The notes beneath the pieces were generated by a model. The model searched no databases, had not been told where the DNA came from, and saw only the letters and a list, made by a program, of their open reading frames with translations. A stretch of DNA of 64,000 bases. It comes from an uncultured Eubacteriales bacterium (lineage in GTDB: Bacteria > Bacillota > Clostridia > Christensenellales > Aristaeellaceae). This document shows positions 17,663-24,937 of this stretch, one piece after another (positions within the stretch are counted from its first letter, which is position 1; each line of letters starts with the position of its first letter). The stretch covers positions 61,886-125,885 of the forward strand of contig ONRC01000001.1 in NCBI GenBank assembly GCA_900320085.1, read 5' to 3'. Both the position numbers and the translations under genes were made by a program.

Positions 17663-18139
17663 ATGATTTCCCAGGCGCAGGTTCATCAAACCCTTCTGCC
17701 CTGGCTGGGCGGCCCGCTGCTGAACGCGCTGGAGCCGTTGACAGGCGAAATCACCGGGCGGCTGAACGGCTGCTCCATCCAGCGAAACGCCGACACGCTT
17801 GCGGACGAGCTGGACAGCCTGCTGTTCCGGGCCGTAAGGAACGCCACGGAGGGAAGTATGCTGGCGCAATTGCCGGATGATACGTTCGTGCGGGTGCAGG
17901 TGCAGGACTTCGCTGTGATCGCGGACGAACTGATGCTGCTGGCTTTTCTGGAGTTTCCCCAGGACGGCGAGCATTTGCAGTTCCTGCGGGAATACTCTCT
18001 CCAGCACGCCAGTCTGTCGGCTCTGCGGGTGCTCTACACCCGCTTCGGCGCGCAGCAAAGCCCCAAGGAGCTATCCGCTATCGTGTCGGTGGTCAAGAGC
18101 TGCTATCCGGCGTTCCGGTGGCGGGAGTGGCTGAGGTAG
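17663..18139 (+). CDS. Unrecognised 158-aa protein between oriC and soj
   Basis: I do not recognise this protein. It is soluble and mostly helical by composition, with no signal peptide or membrane helix and a single Cys pair (residues 36 and 149). An acidic central part (residues 65-90) is followed by a predicted helix rich in Leu. The start is firm: ATG with AAGGAGGCGG eight bases upstream. It ends 58 bases before soj and points the same way, so it may be co-expressed with the segregation genes. Its place directly beside the putative origin makes an origin-linked role possible, but there is no motif to support that. Confidence 0.7.
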   Translation: MISQAQVHQTLLPWLGGPLLNALEPLTGEITGRLNGCSIQRNADTLADELDSLLFRAVRNATEGSMLAQLPDDTFVRVQVQDFAVIADELMLLAFLEFPQDGEHLQFLREYSLQHASLSALRVLYTRFGAQQSPKELSAIVSVVKSCYPAFRWREWLR

Positions 18140-18197
18140 TTCAAGCCAACCGGCAGGGCCAAAAGATTTTTTCTCATTAAAAGAAGGTTATTGAACG

Positions 18198-18962
18198 ATG
18201 GGCAAAATTATTTGTGTTGCCAATCAGAAAGGCGGCGTGGGCAAAACCACCACGGCGGTGAACCTGGCCGCGTGTCTGGCCGACGCGGGCAAGCCCACGG
18301 TGCTGGTGGACCTGGACCCCCAGGGCAACGCCAGCAGTGGCCTGGGCGTACGGGCCGGGAAAAAGACGGTGTATGAAGCGCTGCTGGGGGAATGTCCCCT
18401 GGAAAGCACGCTGGAAAAAACCAAGCAGAAAAAGCTGATGGTCGCCCCTTCGGACATCCGCCTGGCCGGGGCCGAGCTGGAGCTGGCCAACATGGAGCGG
18501 CGGGAGTACCGGGTCCGCGCTGCGCTGGAGCCCCTGCGGAAGGATTTTGATTATCTGATCATTGACTGCCCGCCATCCCTGGGCCTGCTGACCATCAACG
18601 CCCTCACCGCCGCCCAGAGCGTGCTGATCCCCATTCAGTGCGAATACTACGCGCTGGAAGGCGTAACGGCCCTGATGAACACGGTGCAGCGGGTGAAGCG
18701 GGGGCTGAATCCAGGGCTGGAAATCGAGGGCGTACTGCTCACCATGCTGGACGGGCGCACAAACCTGGGCTTGCAGGTGGTGGCGGAGGTGAAAAAGCAC
18801 TTCAAGCAGCAGGTGTTTAAAACCACCGTGCCCCGCAACGTGCGTCTGGGCGAAGCGCCCAGCCACGGCCTGCCGATCCACCTGTACGACGCCCGCTCCT
18901 CCGGGGCGGAGGCGTATCAGGCGCTGGCGAAGGAAATTATTCATAATAATAAAAAGAAGTAA
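18198..18962 (+). CDS. soj: Soj/ParA chromosome-partitioning ATPase
   Basis: Soj is a ParA-type Walker ATPase that works with ParB in origin segregation and in control of DnaA. The 254-aa protein has the deviant Walker A KGGVGKTTTAVNLA (residues 11-24, with the signature Lys before GG), the A' motif LVDLDPQGNASSGLG (about 37-50) and Walker B DYLIIDCPPSLG (about 117-128). Length is typical. The ATG has AGAAGG ten bases upstream. A 102-bp heptamer-armed inverted repeat separates it from parB, which is unusual because soj and parB are normally a few bases apart. Confidence 0.95.
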   Translation: MGKIICVANQKGGVGKTTTAVNLAACLADAGKPTVLVDLDPQGNASSGLGVRAGKKTVYEALLGECPLESTLEKTKQKKLMVAPSDIRLAGAELELANMERREYRVRAALEPLRKDFDYLIIDCPPSLGLLTINALTAAQSVLIPIQCEYYALEGVTALMNTVQRVKRGLNPGLEIEGVLLTMLDGRTNLGLQVVAEVKKHFKQQVFKTTVPRNVRLGEAPSHGLPIHLYDARSSGAEAYQALAKEIIHNNKKK

Positions 18963-18963
18963 T

Positions 18964-19065
18964 AGTTCCAAGTTTAAAGTTCCAAGTTCTAAGCCACAGA
19001 GTGTTTACATCCATTTGAAGCCTGTTTTCTTAGAACTTAAAGCTTGGAACTTAGAACTTAGATCT
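18964..19065. repeat. Heptamer-armed inverted repeat, copy 2 (between soj and parB)
   Basis: The left arm is four tandem 7-mers at 18964-18991 (AGTTCCA, AGTTTAA, AGTTCCA, AGTTCTA). The right arm is at 19031-19065 (TAGAACT, TAAAGCT, TGGAACT, TAGAACT, TAGATCT). The arms are reverse complements unit by unit with a few changes; the loop is 39 nt. A transcript would form a stem of nearly 30 bp between two genes of one operon. Confidence 0.85.
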
Positions 19066-19090
19066 TTAACTGAACAGGATGGTTAATTCG

Positions 19091-19936
19091 ATGAAGAAAA
19101 TGGGCCTGGGCCGAGGGCTGGACGCCCTGCTGCCCGAAACCAATGATCTGGACAACATGGTCAGCATGATCGCGGTGACGGAAATCGACCGCAACCCCGA
19201 CCAGCCGCGCCGGGATTTTGACGAAGCCGCGCTGCAAACCCTGGCGGATTCCATCCGCACCGCGGGCGTATTGCAGCCGCTGCTGGTGGTGGAGCAGAAC
19301 GGGCGCTACCGCATCGTGGCGGGCGAGCGCCGCTTCCGCGCCGCGCGCATCGCGGGGCTGGACACCGTGCCCTGCATCGTGCGGGACTTTACCGCCGAGG
19401 AGCAGATGGAAGCCGCGCTGATCGAAAACGTGCAGCGGGAGGACCTGAACCCCATCGAGGAAGCCGCCGCCGTGAAGCAGTTTATGGACGCCTGCCACTA
19501 CACCCAGGAGCAAGCAGCGAAGCGGCTGGGCAAGTCCCGCCCCGCCCTGGCGAATCTGCTCAGGCTTTTGTCCCTGCCCAAGGTGGTGCAGGACGATGTG
19601 ATCGCGGGCCGTCTCAGCGCGGGCCATGCCCGGGTGCTGGCCGGGCTGGAGGAGGAGCGGCGGCAGATCGCCCTGGCTCAGATGGTCATATTGGAGGGTC
19701 TGAGCGTGCGGGAACTGGAAAAGATCGCCGCCCAGCCCAACCCGGTCATCAAGCCCAAGCCCGCCCCCAAGTCCCTGCCCCTGGAATTGCAGGACATGCA
19801 AAATCGCATGCAGGAAACCTTCGGCCTGCGGACCCAGCTCAAGGGCAGCCGCAAGCGCGGCAAAATCATTTTGCAGTATTACAGTGAGGACGAGCTGGAA
19901 CGGCTGTACCAATGTCTGGAAAGGCTGGAGGGATAA
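19091..19936 (+). CDS. parB: ParB/Spo0J chromosome-partitioning CTPase
   Basis: ParB binds parS sites near the origin and spreads as a CTP-dependent clamp. The 281-aa protein opens with KKMGLGRGLDALLPE, the Soj-stimulating N-terminal peptide, then the N-terminal domain with GERRFRAARIAG (CTP-binding GERR motif, about residues 80-91), ENVQREDLNPIEEA, and a helix-turn-helix (about 140-165, TQEQAAKRLGKSRPALANLLRLL). A C-terminal dimer domain closes it. An ATG four codons upstream is in frame, but AGGATGG lies correctly before the ATG at 19091. No parS site was found in this window. The next gene starts three bases after its stop. Confidence 0.95.
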   Translation: MKKMGLGRGLDALLPETNDLDNMVSMIAVTEIDRNPDQPRRDFDEAALQTLADSIRTAGVLQPLLVVEQNGRYRIVAGERRFRAARIAGLDTVPCIVRDFTAEEQMEAALIENVQREDLNPIEEAAAVKQFMDACHYTQEQAAKRLGKSRPALANLLRLLSLPKVVQDDVIAGRLSAGHARVLAGLEEERRQIALAQMVILEGLSVRELEKIAAQPNPVIKPKPAPKSLPLELQDMQNRMQETFGLRTQLKGSRKRGKIILQYYSEDELERLYQCLERLEG

Positions 19937-19939
19937 CCG

Positions 19940-21124
19940 ATGAAGCATTTGACCGCCTGGGCGCTGACGCTGCTGTTGCTCCTGTCCGCCGTGCCGGGCG
20001 GTCTTTGCGTATCGGCGGAAAGCACGGAGGCTGACGCCTATTTTCAAAAGCTCTTTCAGCGGGCCGACGTCATCGGCGGGGGCGTGCTGATTTCACAGCA
20101 TGGCGAGCGGGTCTTTGACTCCTGCTTTGGCGTGGAGGACAGGAGAACCAAAGTGTCCGTGACGGAAGACACAGTATACAAGGTAGCCTCCGTGTCCAAG
20201 ATGATTTCCGCCATCGGCGTGATGCGGCTCTTTGACGCGGGGCTGATCGGCCTGGACGAAGCGCTGCCCGGCATCCGCAATCCTCGCTTCCCGGATGCGC
20301 CCGTTACCCTGCGCCAGGTGATGAGCCACACCGGCTCGCTTTTGTCCAGCGCGCCTTACTTGACCCCGCCGGACTGGGAACAGATCGACGAAACGGACAC
20401 CAAATTTTTTTCCAAGTACGAGCCCGGCGCGCATTACGCTTACAGCAATCTGAACGGCGGCATCCTTTGCAGCGTGATCGAGCGCGTCAGCGGCCAGAGC
20501 TTCAATACCTTCATGACGGAAAATGTCTTTTCGCCTCTGGGCATCAACGCAGCTTACGCCGCTCATCTGCTGCCCGATACATCCCGCCTGGCCACCGCTT
20601 ATTATGCCGATAAAACCATCTACCGCCGCGGCTATCAATATGTGGAGATCGACGCAAAAGAATACGACGACACCTGCGACCCAGACAGCCATTACCGCGC
20701 TTCCGTGGGCAGCCTGTATATCAGCTTGAAGGGTCTGGAAAAGCTGGGGCAGGTGCTGGCGGGCGACGGCACGGCGGACGGCGTGCGAGTGCTGTCAAGC
20801 CAGGCTGTACGCCAAATGCGGCTGGATCAGTCGCGGCTTCCGGGAAGCTCCGTATCCGCGTCCAGCCCCTACGGCCTGTGCGTCACCCATTTCACCGACG
20901 AAAACGGCGTCACCTGGTACGGGCATCAGGGCCGATGGGAAGGGCTTTTGACCGACCTTTTCTTCGAGCCCGAAACACAGACGGTGATGGTGTTTGTGCT
21001 GGACGGGGTGAAAGCCGCCAACAACGGTCAGGGTATCCATCCCCGTGCCGAGGACGCATTAAAATACGCTTCGCGCTGGGTGCGCGAAGCGGAACGGGAC
21101 ACCTATGTTGTCAGGGAAAACTGA
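19940..21124 (+). CDS. Secreted class-C beta-lactamase-fold serine hydrolase
   Basis: The 394-aa protein has a signal peptide (residues 1-25, hydrophobic run TAWALTLLLLLSAVP) and the penicilloyl-serine transferase motifs: SVSK (SxxK, in YKVASVSKMIS, about residue 78), YSN (in HYAYSNLNGG) and an HQG triad motif (in YGHQGRWEG). It could be a D-alanyl-D-amino-acid peptidase, an esterase or a class-C-like beta-lactamase; motif content cannot decide. The start is firm (GGAGG eight bases upstream). It follows parB by three bases and so is probably transcribed with the segregation genes, which is an odd partnership. Confidence 0.85.
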   Translation: MKHLTAWALTLLLLLSAVPGGLCVSAESTEADAYFQKLFQRADVIGGGVLISQHGERVFDSCFGVEDRRTKVSVTEDTVYKVASVSKMISAIGVMRLFDAGLIGLDEALPGIRNPRFPDAPVTLRQVMSHTGSLLSSAPYLTPPDWEQIDETDTKFFSKYEPGAHYAYSNLNGGILCSVIERVSGQSFNTFMTENVFSPLGINAAYAAHLLPDTSRLATAYYADKTIYRRGYQYVEIDAKEYDDTCDPDSHYRASVGSLYISLKGLEKLGQVLAGDGTADGVRVLSSQAVRQMRLDQSRLPGSSVSASSPYGLCVTHFTDENGVTWYGHQGRWEGLLTDLFFEPETQTVMVFVLDGVKAANNGQGIHPRAEDALKYASRWVREAERDTYVVREN

Positions 21125-21133
21125 CGGCACTGA

Positions 21134-22366
21134 TTAGCGTGTTATTTTTCTGGCCTCCATATAATACCGTTTTTCGTTGGCCTCCCCCATGGAAAAGGTT
21201 TTGCGGGGCAGGGGGCCGTTTTTCGCCACAGCGGGGAACAGCAGGGATTTATCCATGGGCGGGAGCAGAATGCCCACGGCATTTTCCTTTTCCACGATCT
21301 GGCGCACGGCGTCCTCCCCATGGACGTAATCCAGCTTCAAGCCGCTTTGCCGATCCAGCAGCTGCTGCACGGTGCCTACGGGCAGGGAATGGAGAGGATG
21401 CGTGACGCGGAACGAGCGCTCGCCCTGCCGGGTGACCAGGGTCAGATCCGGGTTTTCCGCGGTTTCCTGTAAGCCGGCGTCGCCCAGCATCCCGAGGACC
21501 GCCTCTCCCTGAACGCCAAAAATCACGCGGTGGATCGGTTCAAAAATGAGGGCTTCGTCATAGATATTATTCAGCTCTACCATAGCGAAGCGGGCGGGAT
21601 GATCGGTCCGCTCCCTTTCCGGCAGGGCTTTTTTGATTTCCTCCCAGTGCGCTTTGGCGGTGGCCAGGGAATGGTTCCCGTCGCCCACGGCGAACAGGAT
21701 GCCGTTTTCAGGCAGGCTTTCTTTCAGTGCGCGAATGGCCCCGGCGATTTGCCCCAGCGTTTCTTCGTCCTCCACCGCCCAACCCTCGATGCTGCCGCCG
21801 TTCAGCATGAGCGGAGCGTCGTACAGCTTGCGCAGCGCGGCGTGCCTGGCATACACCGGTTCAATGATCGTACGGCGAGCATCGTCGCACAGCAGCAGCA
21901 CGTGGCTCAATTCCAGCTTCGCCTCCCGGCGTACCTTTTGACGCGGCGGGATGCGGGACACGATGGTGCCCTCGGTGGGCCGGATCTCGGACTTGCTGTC
22001 CGGGGAAAAATCATAGGCTTCCAAATCAATCGTCAGCACCAGCCCCAGCCGTGCGCCGGACTGCGTGACCCGCCGCACCAGCACCATGCCGCTGACCGCT
22101 TCGCGCAGAACGCCCTCCGATAAATACCGCTCCATCGCGGCCTGTACCTGCGGCACCCGAACGTCGCTTTCCTCCAGATACGCTTCCGGAATGATCAGCC
22201 GCAGGGCGGAGGGGCGTTCGCCCACAAAATCGTACGCCTGCTGCCACACGTCCTTCTGCGCGGTATATTGGTCGCACGCGACCACCGGCCATGCTTCCAT
22301 ATCCTTTTGACCGCCCGGCAGGAAAAACATACCCGGCCGAACGCACAAGCCTTCAAATAAGTCCAT
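21134..22366 (-). CDS. DUF1015 family protein
   Basis: The 410-aa soluble protein shows the DUF1015 pattern: an N-terminal YTAQKDVW region, IRPTEGTIVSRIPPR (about residues 128-142), a central FAVGDGNHSLATAKAHWEEIK (about 227-248) and FAMVELNNIYDEALIFEPIHRVIF. The family is widespread in anaerobes and often lies near serine or one-carbon genes, but no activity is established. The ATG has AGGAGT eight bases upstream. It is convergent with the serine hydrolase, with a nine-base gap and no obvious terminator between them. Confidence 0.88.
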   Translation of the reverse strand: MDLFEGLCVRPGMFFLPGGQKDMEAWPVVACDQYTAQKDVWQQAYDFVGERPSALRLIIPEAYLEESDVRVPQVQAAMERYLSEGVLREAVSGMVLVRRVTQSGARLGLVLTIDLEAYDFSPDSKSEIRPTEGTIVSRIPPRQKVRREAKLELSHVLLLCDDARRTIIEPVYARHAALRKLYDAPLMLNGGSIEGWAVEDEETLGQIAGAIRALKESLPENGILFAVGDGNHSLATAKAHWEEIKKALPERERTDHPARFAMVELNNIYDEALIFEPIHRVIFGVQGEAVLGMLGDAGLQETAENPDLTLVTRQGERSFRVTHPLHSLPVGTVQQLLDRQSGLKLDYVHGEDAVRQIVEKENAVGILLPPMDKSLLFPAVAKNGPLPRKTFSMGEANEKRYYMEARKITR

Positions 22367-22608
22367 ATCCCGCTACTCCTTTCGTGAAACAAAAATCATT
22401 CTTTTGCCCGGGGGATTCAGTCCGTCCATCTGTCCATTTATCCCCGGATTGATTATATCCGAAAAGCAAAGGATGCACAATAGGGAAGAAAAAGCGCATC
22501 TGCTCTGTGGTGATTTCTTTGCCGGGCAGCACGTACCGGGTTCCAAATTCCAGGCTCTGAGGCTGAGTTTTCCCGCCATAGGTTACATTCAGGACAAGAA
22601 ACCTGCTT

Positions 22609-22677
22609 TCATCCCAGCACCATGGACAGGACGCCGAAAAACGCCACCAGCAGGATCAGCAGCAGGATTTCCTGCTT
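22609..22677 (-). other. In-frame C-terminal membrane helix after the YdcF stop codon
   Basis: Directly after the TGA of the YdcF gene, the same frame continues for 22 codons (KQEILLLILLVAFFGVLSMV then two more residues) to a second TGA. This would be a perfect membrane helix. Multi-pass YdcF proteins as I recall them often end in such a helix just after the WPNAF-R-F segment, so the first TGA may be a nonsense mutation (for example from TGG) or a readthrough site. Upstream of 22609 and down to 22379 the DNA shows no gene I can support. Confidence 0.5.
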
Positions 22678-24078
22678 TCATCGCTTTTGCAGCAGCCCAG
22701 CGCATTCCCGCATAAAAGCGTTGGGCCAATACCACCACACAGTCTTTCCGCCCATGCCCTCGGCTTTCAGCCCGGCCTGATTGGCCCACACCCCGCTGCG
22801 GAAAACATGATAATTCGTGGTAGCGAAAACGGGCTTCCCGTCCGCGTTGATTTCTTCAATGATCGCCTTGGAAAATTCCATGTTCTGATAGGTGTTCTTG
22901 GATTGCATTTCCGGACGGATAACATTTTCCGGGATGCCCTGCGCCAGCAGATACCGCCGCATGGCCTCGGCCTCCGGCATGGATTCGTCGGCGCCCTGCC
23001 CCCCGGAGGGAATCAGAATCGCTTCCTTGCCCGTCTGCTCTTTCTGCTTCCGCCAAAAGCTCAGCGCCCGGTCCACCCGGCCTTTCAGCAAAGGCGGCAG
23101 GGTGCCGTCCCTGCGGAACCAGCAGCCCAGGATGATGATAAAATCCTTGTCCATCGCCGGCTGATGCCGGGCCGCCTGAAGGCCGCAGATCACGGACCCC
23201 ATCAGCATACATTCAAAATACGCAAACACCGTGGCATATACGTTTTCCAGGGTATTCTGGACGCGCCCCTCCCATTCGGAGCCCATAAAATCCCGGAAAA
23301 ACAGCGCGAACCCAACGATTTCCCCCAGGATCAACAGCAGGCTGACCACCAGCCCCAGGGCGTTTTTCATCTGTGCCCGCTGATGCCGGAGCAGCGCGAT
23401 ATTGCTCACCGCCATCGCTACGGCGAAAACCAGCATCGCGGGCATCGTCAGCAGCATAAACTGCTTGCTGGCCCCGTTAATGATGCCGTACGCGGCGAAC
23501 ATGCTGTAATCCGCTGGCCGCGCGATATGCGCCACCGTCACGCGCAGCATCAGCAGCCCCGTCACCAGCGCGAACAGCGAGAACCCGGCAAAATAAATCG
23601 TGGAATAAGCGTAATAAGCCGTTCCCTTCGCCTGAAAATAGTGCCACAGCATGATGGCGCTGACGGCGAGCCAGAACACCGTGAAAGCGATCAGCACCGC
23701 GGTATCCCCCGTGAAGCCACCCGTCTGCAAATCGAAAATTGTGCCCAGCCGCCCCACGCGCAGCGGATGGAGGCTGATTTCATCGCCGTTCTGGTCATAG
23801 ATGACCAGGTCGGTCCAGCCTGCCTTTTCCGGATAAACGGGCACGCTCACGAATCCATCGCGCCATCTTTCTTTCCCCAGGCGGGCCACGCCCGATTCCA
23901 TTTCCAGCATCGGCCGCGGTTCCGCCGTCCGCTGCTCCGACGCCGGCTGCTGATGAATCGGGATATGGGCGGTATAGGCCCGGAACACAGTCACCCGGCT
24001 GACCACGCAAAAAAGAATCAGTGCCAACGCGCAGACCACGATTTGCTTCACTGCCTGCCTCATCGCGTTTTCTTTCAT
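22678..24078 (-). CDS. YdcF-type (DUF218) protein with N-terminal membrane domain
   Basis: The 466-aa product has a first membrane helix (about residues 8-28), an extracytoplasmic segment, four further helices (about 125-290) and a C-terminal DUF218 domain: FIIILGCWFRRDGTLPPLLKGR, LIPSGGQGADESMPEAEAMR, SKNTYQNM and ATTNYHVFRSG. DUF218 proteins (ElyC, SanA, YdcF) act at the membrane in envelope or lipid-carrier metabolism. The protein stops at a TGA just before what looks like its last membrane helix. Two starts are possible: the ATG at 24078 abuts GAGGAG; the one at 24063 lies 15 bases from it. Neither spacing is ideal. Confidence 0.8.
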   Translation of the reverse strand: MKENAMRQAVKQIVVCALALILFCVVSRVTVFRAYTAHIPIHQQPASEQRTAEPRPMLEMESGVARLGKERWRDGFVSVPVYPEKAGWTDLVIYDQNGDEISLHPLRVGRLGTIFDLQTGGFTGDTAVLIAFTVFWLAVSAIMLWHYFQAKGTAYYAYSTIYFAGFSLFALVTGLLMLRVTVAHIARPADYSMFAAYGIINGASKQFMLLTMPAMLVFAVAMAVSNIALLRHQRAQMKNALGLVVSLLLILGEIVGFALFFRDFMGSEWEGRVQNTLENVYATVFAYFECMLMGSVICGLQAARHQPAMDKDFIIILGCWFRRDGTLPPLLKGRVDRALSFWRKQKEQTGKEAILIPSGGQGADESMPEAEAMRRYLLAQGIPENVIRPEMQSKNTYQNMEFSKAIIEEINADGKPVFATTNYHVFRSGVWANQAGLKAEGMGGKTVWWYWPNAFMRECAGLLQKR

Positions 24079-24203
24079 CTCCTCTGTGTTTTTCTTTCGT
24101 CCGCTTCGGATTATATTATAACATAAACCATCCCTCAAAAGCCAACAAAACTGTGCCCATTTTTCAAAAATCCTCATGAAAAATGAAAAAACGAAAAAAG
24201 GGC

Positions 24204-24232
24204 TTGACAATCATGCAAGGCAGCGTTATAAT
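24204..24232 (+). promoter_or_regulatory. Consensus sigma-A promoter of tRNA-Lys
   Basis: TTGACA (24204-24209), 17-bp spacer, TATAAT (24227-24232). Both boxes and the spacing are perfect, as expected for a stable RNA gene. The tRNA begins 13 bases after the -10. Confidence 0.95.
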
Positions 24233-24245
24233 ACTTTCTGCTTGA

Positions 24246-24318
24246 GCGCCATTAGCTCAGTTGGTAGAGCACCTGACTCTTAATCAGGGTGTCCCGGGTT
24301 CGAGTCCCTGATGGCGCA
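24246..24318 (+). tRNA. tRNA-Lys (anticodon CTT)
   Basis: The 73-nt sequence folds as a cloverleaf: acceptor GCGCCAT/ATGGCGC with discriminator A, D arm with AGCTCAGTTGGTAGAGC, anticodon loop CTCTTAA reading CTT, and T arm GGGTTCGAGTCCC. The 3' CCA is not encoded. It has its own consensus promoter and terminator. Confidence 0.97.
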
Positions 24319-24322
24319 TGGT

Positions 24323-24355
24323 AAACCTTGCAGCTTTGCAGCCGCAGGGTTTTTT
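24323..24355 (+). terminator. Terminator of tRNA-Lys
   Basis: The stem AAACCTTGC/GCAGGGTTT (24323-24331, 24344-24352, one wobble pair) is followed by a T run to 24355, five bases after the tRNA. Confidence 0.85.
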
Positions 24356-24383
24356 GTTTAATTCAAAAAACTTTTCTCCCGCG

Positions 24384-24410
24384 TGAAACCTATCCCCCAG
24401 GCTGTGCGTC
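24384..24410 (+). promoter_or_regulatory. ECF-type promoter upstream of the second ECF sigma gene
   Basis: TGAAAC (24384-24389), 17-bp spacer, CGTC (24407-24410) matches the general ECF promoter (an AAC-type -35 and a CGT-type -10, as for B. subtilis sigma-M, -W and -X). It lies 53 bases before the sigma gene start, as expected for autoregulation. Confidence 0.65.
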
Positions 24411-24463
24411 TTTTCTATGTGAGAATATTCCACAAGCTGTTTTTTTGAAGGGAGTTACTTGCG

Positions 24464-24937
24464 ATGGCCGACCGCCAGGAATATGAGCGTGTCGCCCAGG
24501 AGGCGCTGCCCATGCTGTACAAGATCGCCTTTGGCATCCTGCGTTCCGACGCGGACGCCCGGGACGCGGTGCAGCAGGCATTGCTCAAGGGCTGGGAAAA
24601 GAAGGAGAACGCGCGTGAGGGGAAATTCCGCTGGTATCTGACCCGCATTCTGATCAACGAGTGCCGCAACATCCAGCGGCATCGGATGCGGGTGTTTCCG
24701 GTGGAGCTTCCGCCTGCCGTTCAGGATATGCCCCCTGACTATCAGGATTTATACGACGCCATTTTCCGCCTGCCGGAAAAGCTGCGGCTGCCGCTGATGC
24801 TGAAATACTTGCAGGACTGCTCCGAAAAAGAAGGAGCGGAGGCCCTCGGCATCCCCGTGACGACGTTCAAAAACAGGCTTCACCGCGCGCGCACGGAACT
24901 GAGAAAGACCCTGGATCGGGAGGTGATGTTTGAATGA
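24464..24937 (+). CDS. ECF-type RNA polymerase sigma factor, autoregulated pair
   Basis: The 157-aa protein has ECF region 2 (about residues 10-70, LYKIAFGILRSDADARDAVQQALLKGW) and region 4 (about 100-150, LPEKLRLPLMLKYLQDCSEKEGAEALGIPVTTFKNRLHRAR read in parts, with the helix-turn-helix near the end). The start has AAGGGAG nine bases upstream. An ECF promoter lies 53 bases before the ATG, so it likely drives its own operon. Its stop overlaps the ATG of the large membrane protein (ATGA), the same arrangement as the pair at 12.9-14.8 kb. The two factors differ clearly in sequence and so are separate systems. Confidence 0.92.
   Translation: MADRQEYERVAQEALPMLYKIAFGILRSDADARDAVQQALLKGWEKKENAREGKFRWYLTRILINECRNIQRHRMRVFPVELPPAVQDMPPDYQDLYDAIFRLPEKLRLPLMLKYLQDCSEKEGAEALGIPVTTFKNRLHRARTELRKTLDREVMFE

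Noticed and set aside
22384..22394. CGTGAAACA near the DUF1015 start as a parS half site
   Set aside because: The other half of the parS palindrome is absent. No full parS-like site was seen in the window.
22350..22655. Open frame of about 100 codons on the minus strand after the YdcF gene
   Set aside because: It has no start codon or ribosome site near its beginning, overlaps the DUF1015 start, and matches no family I recognise.
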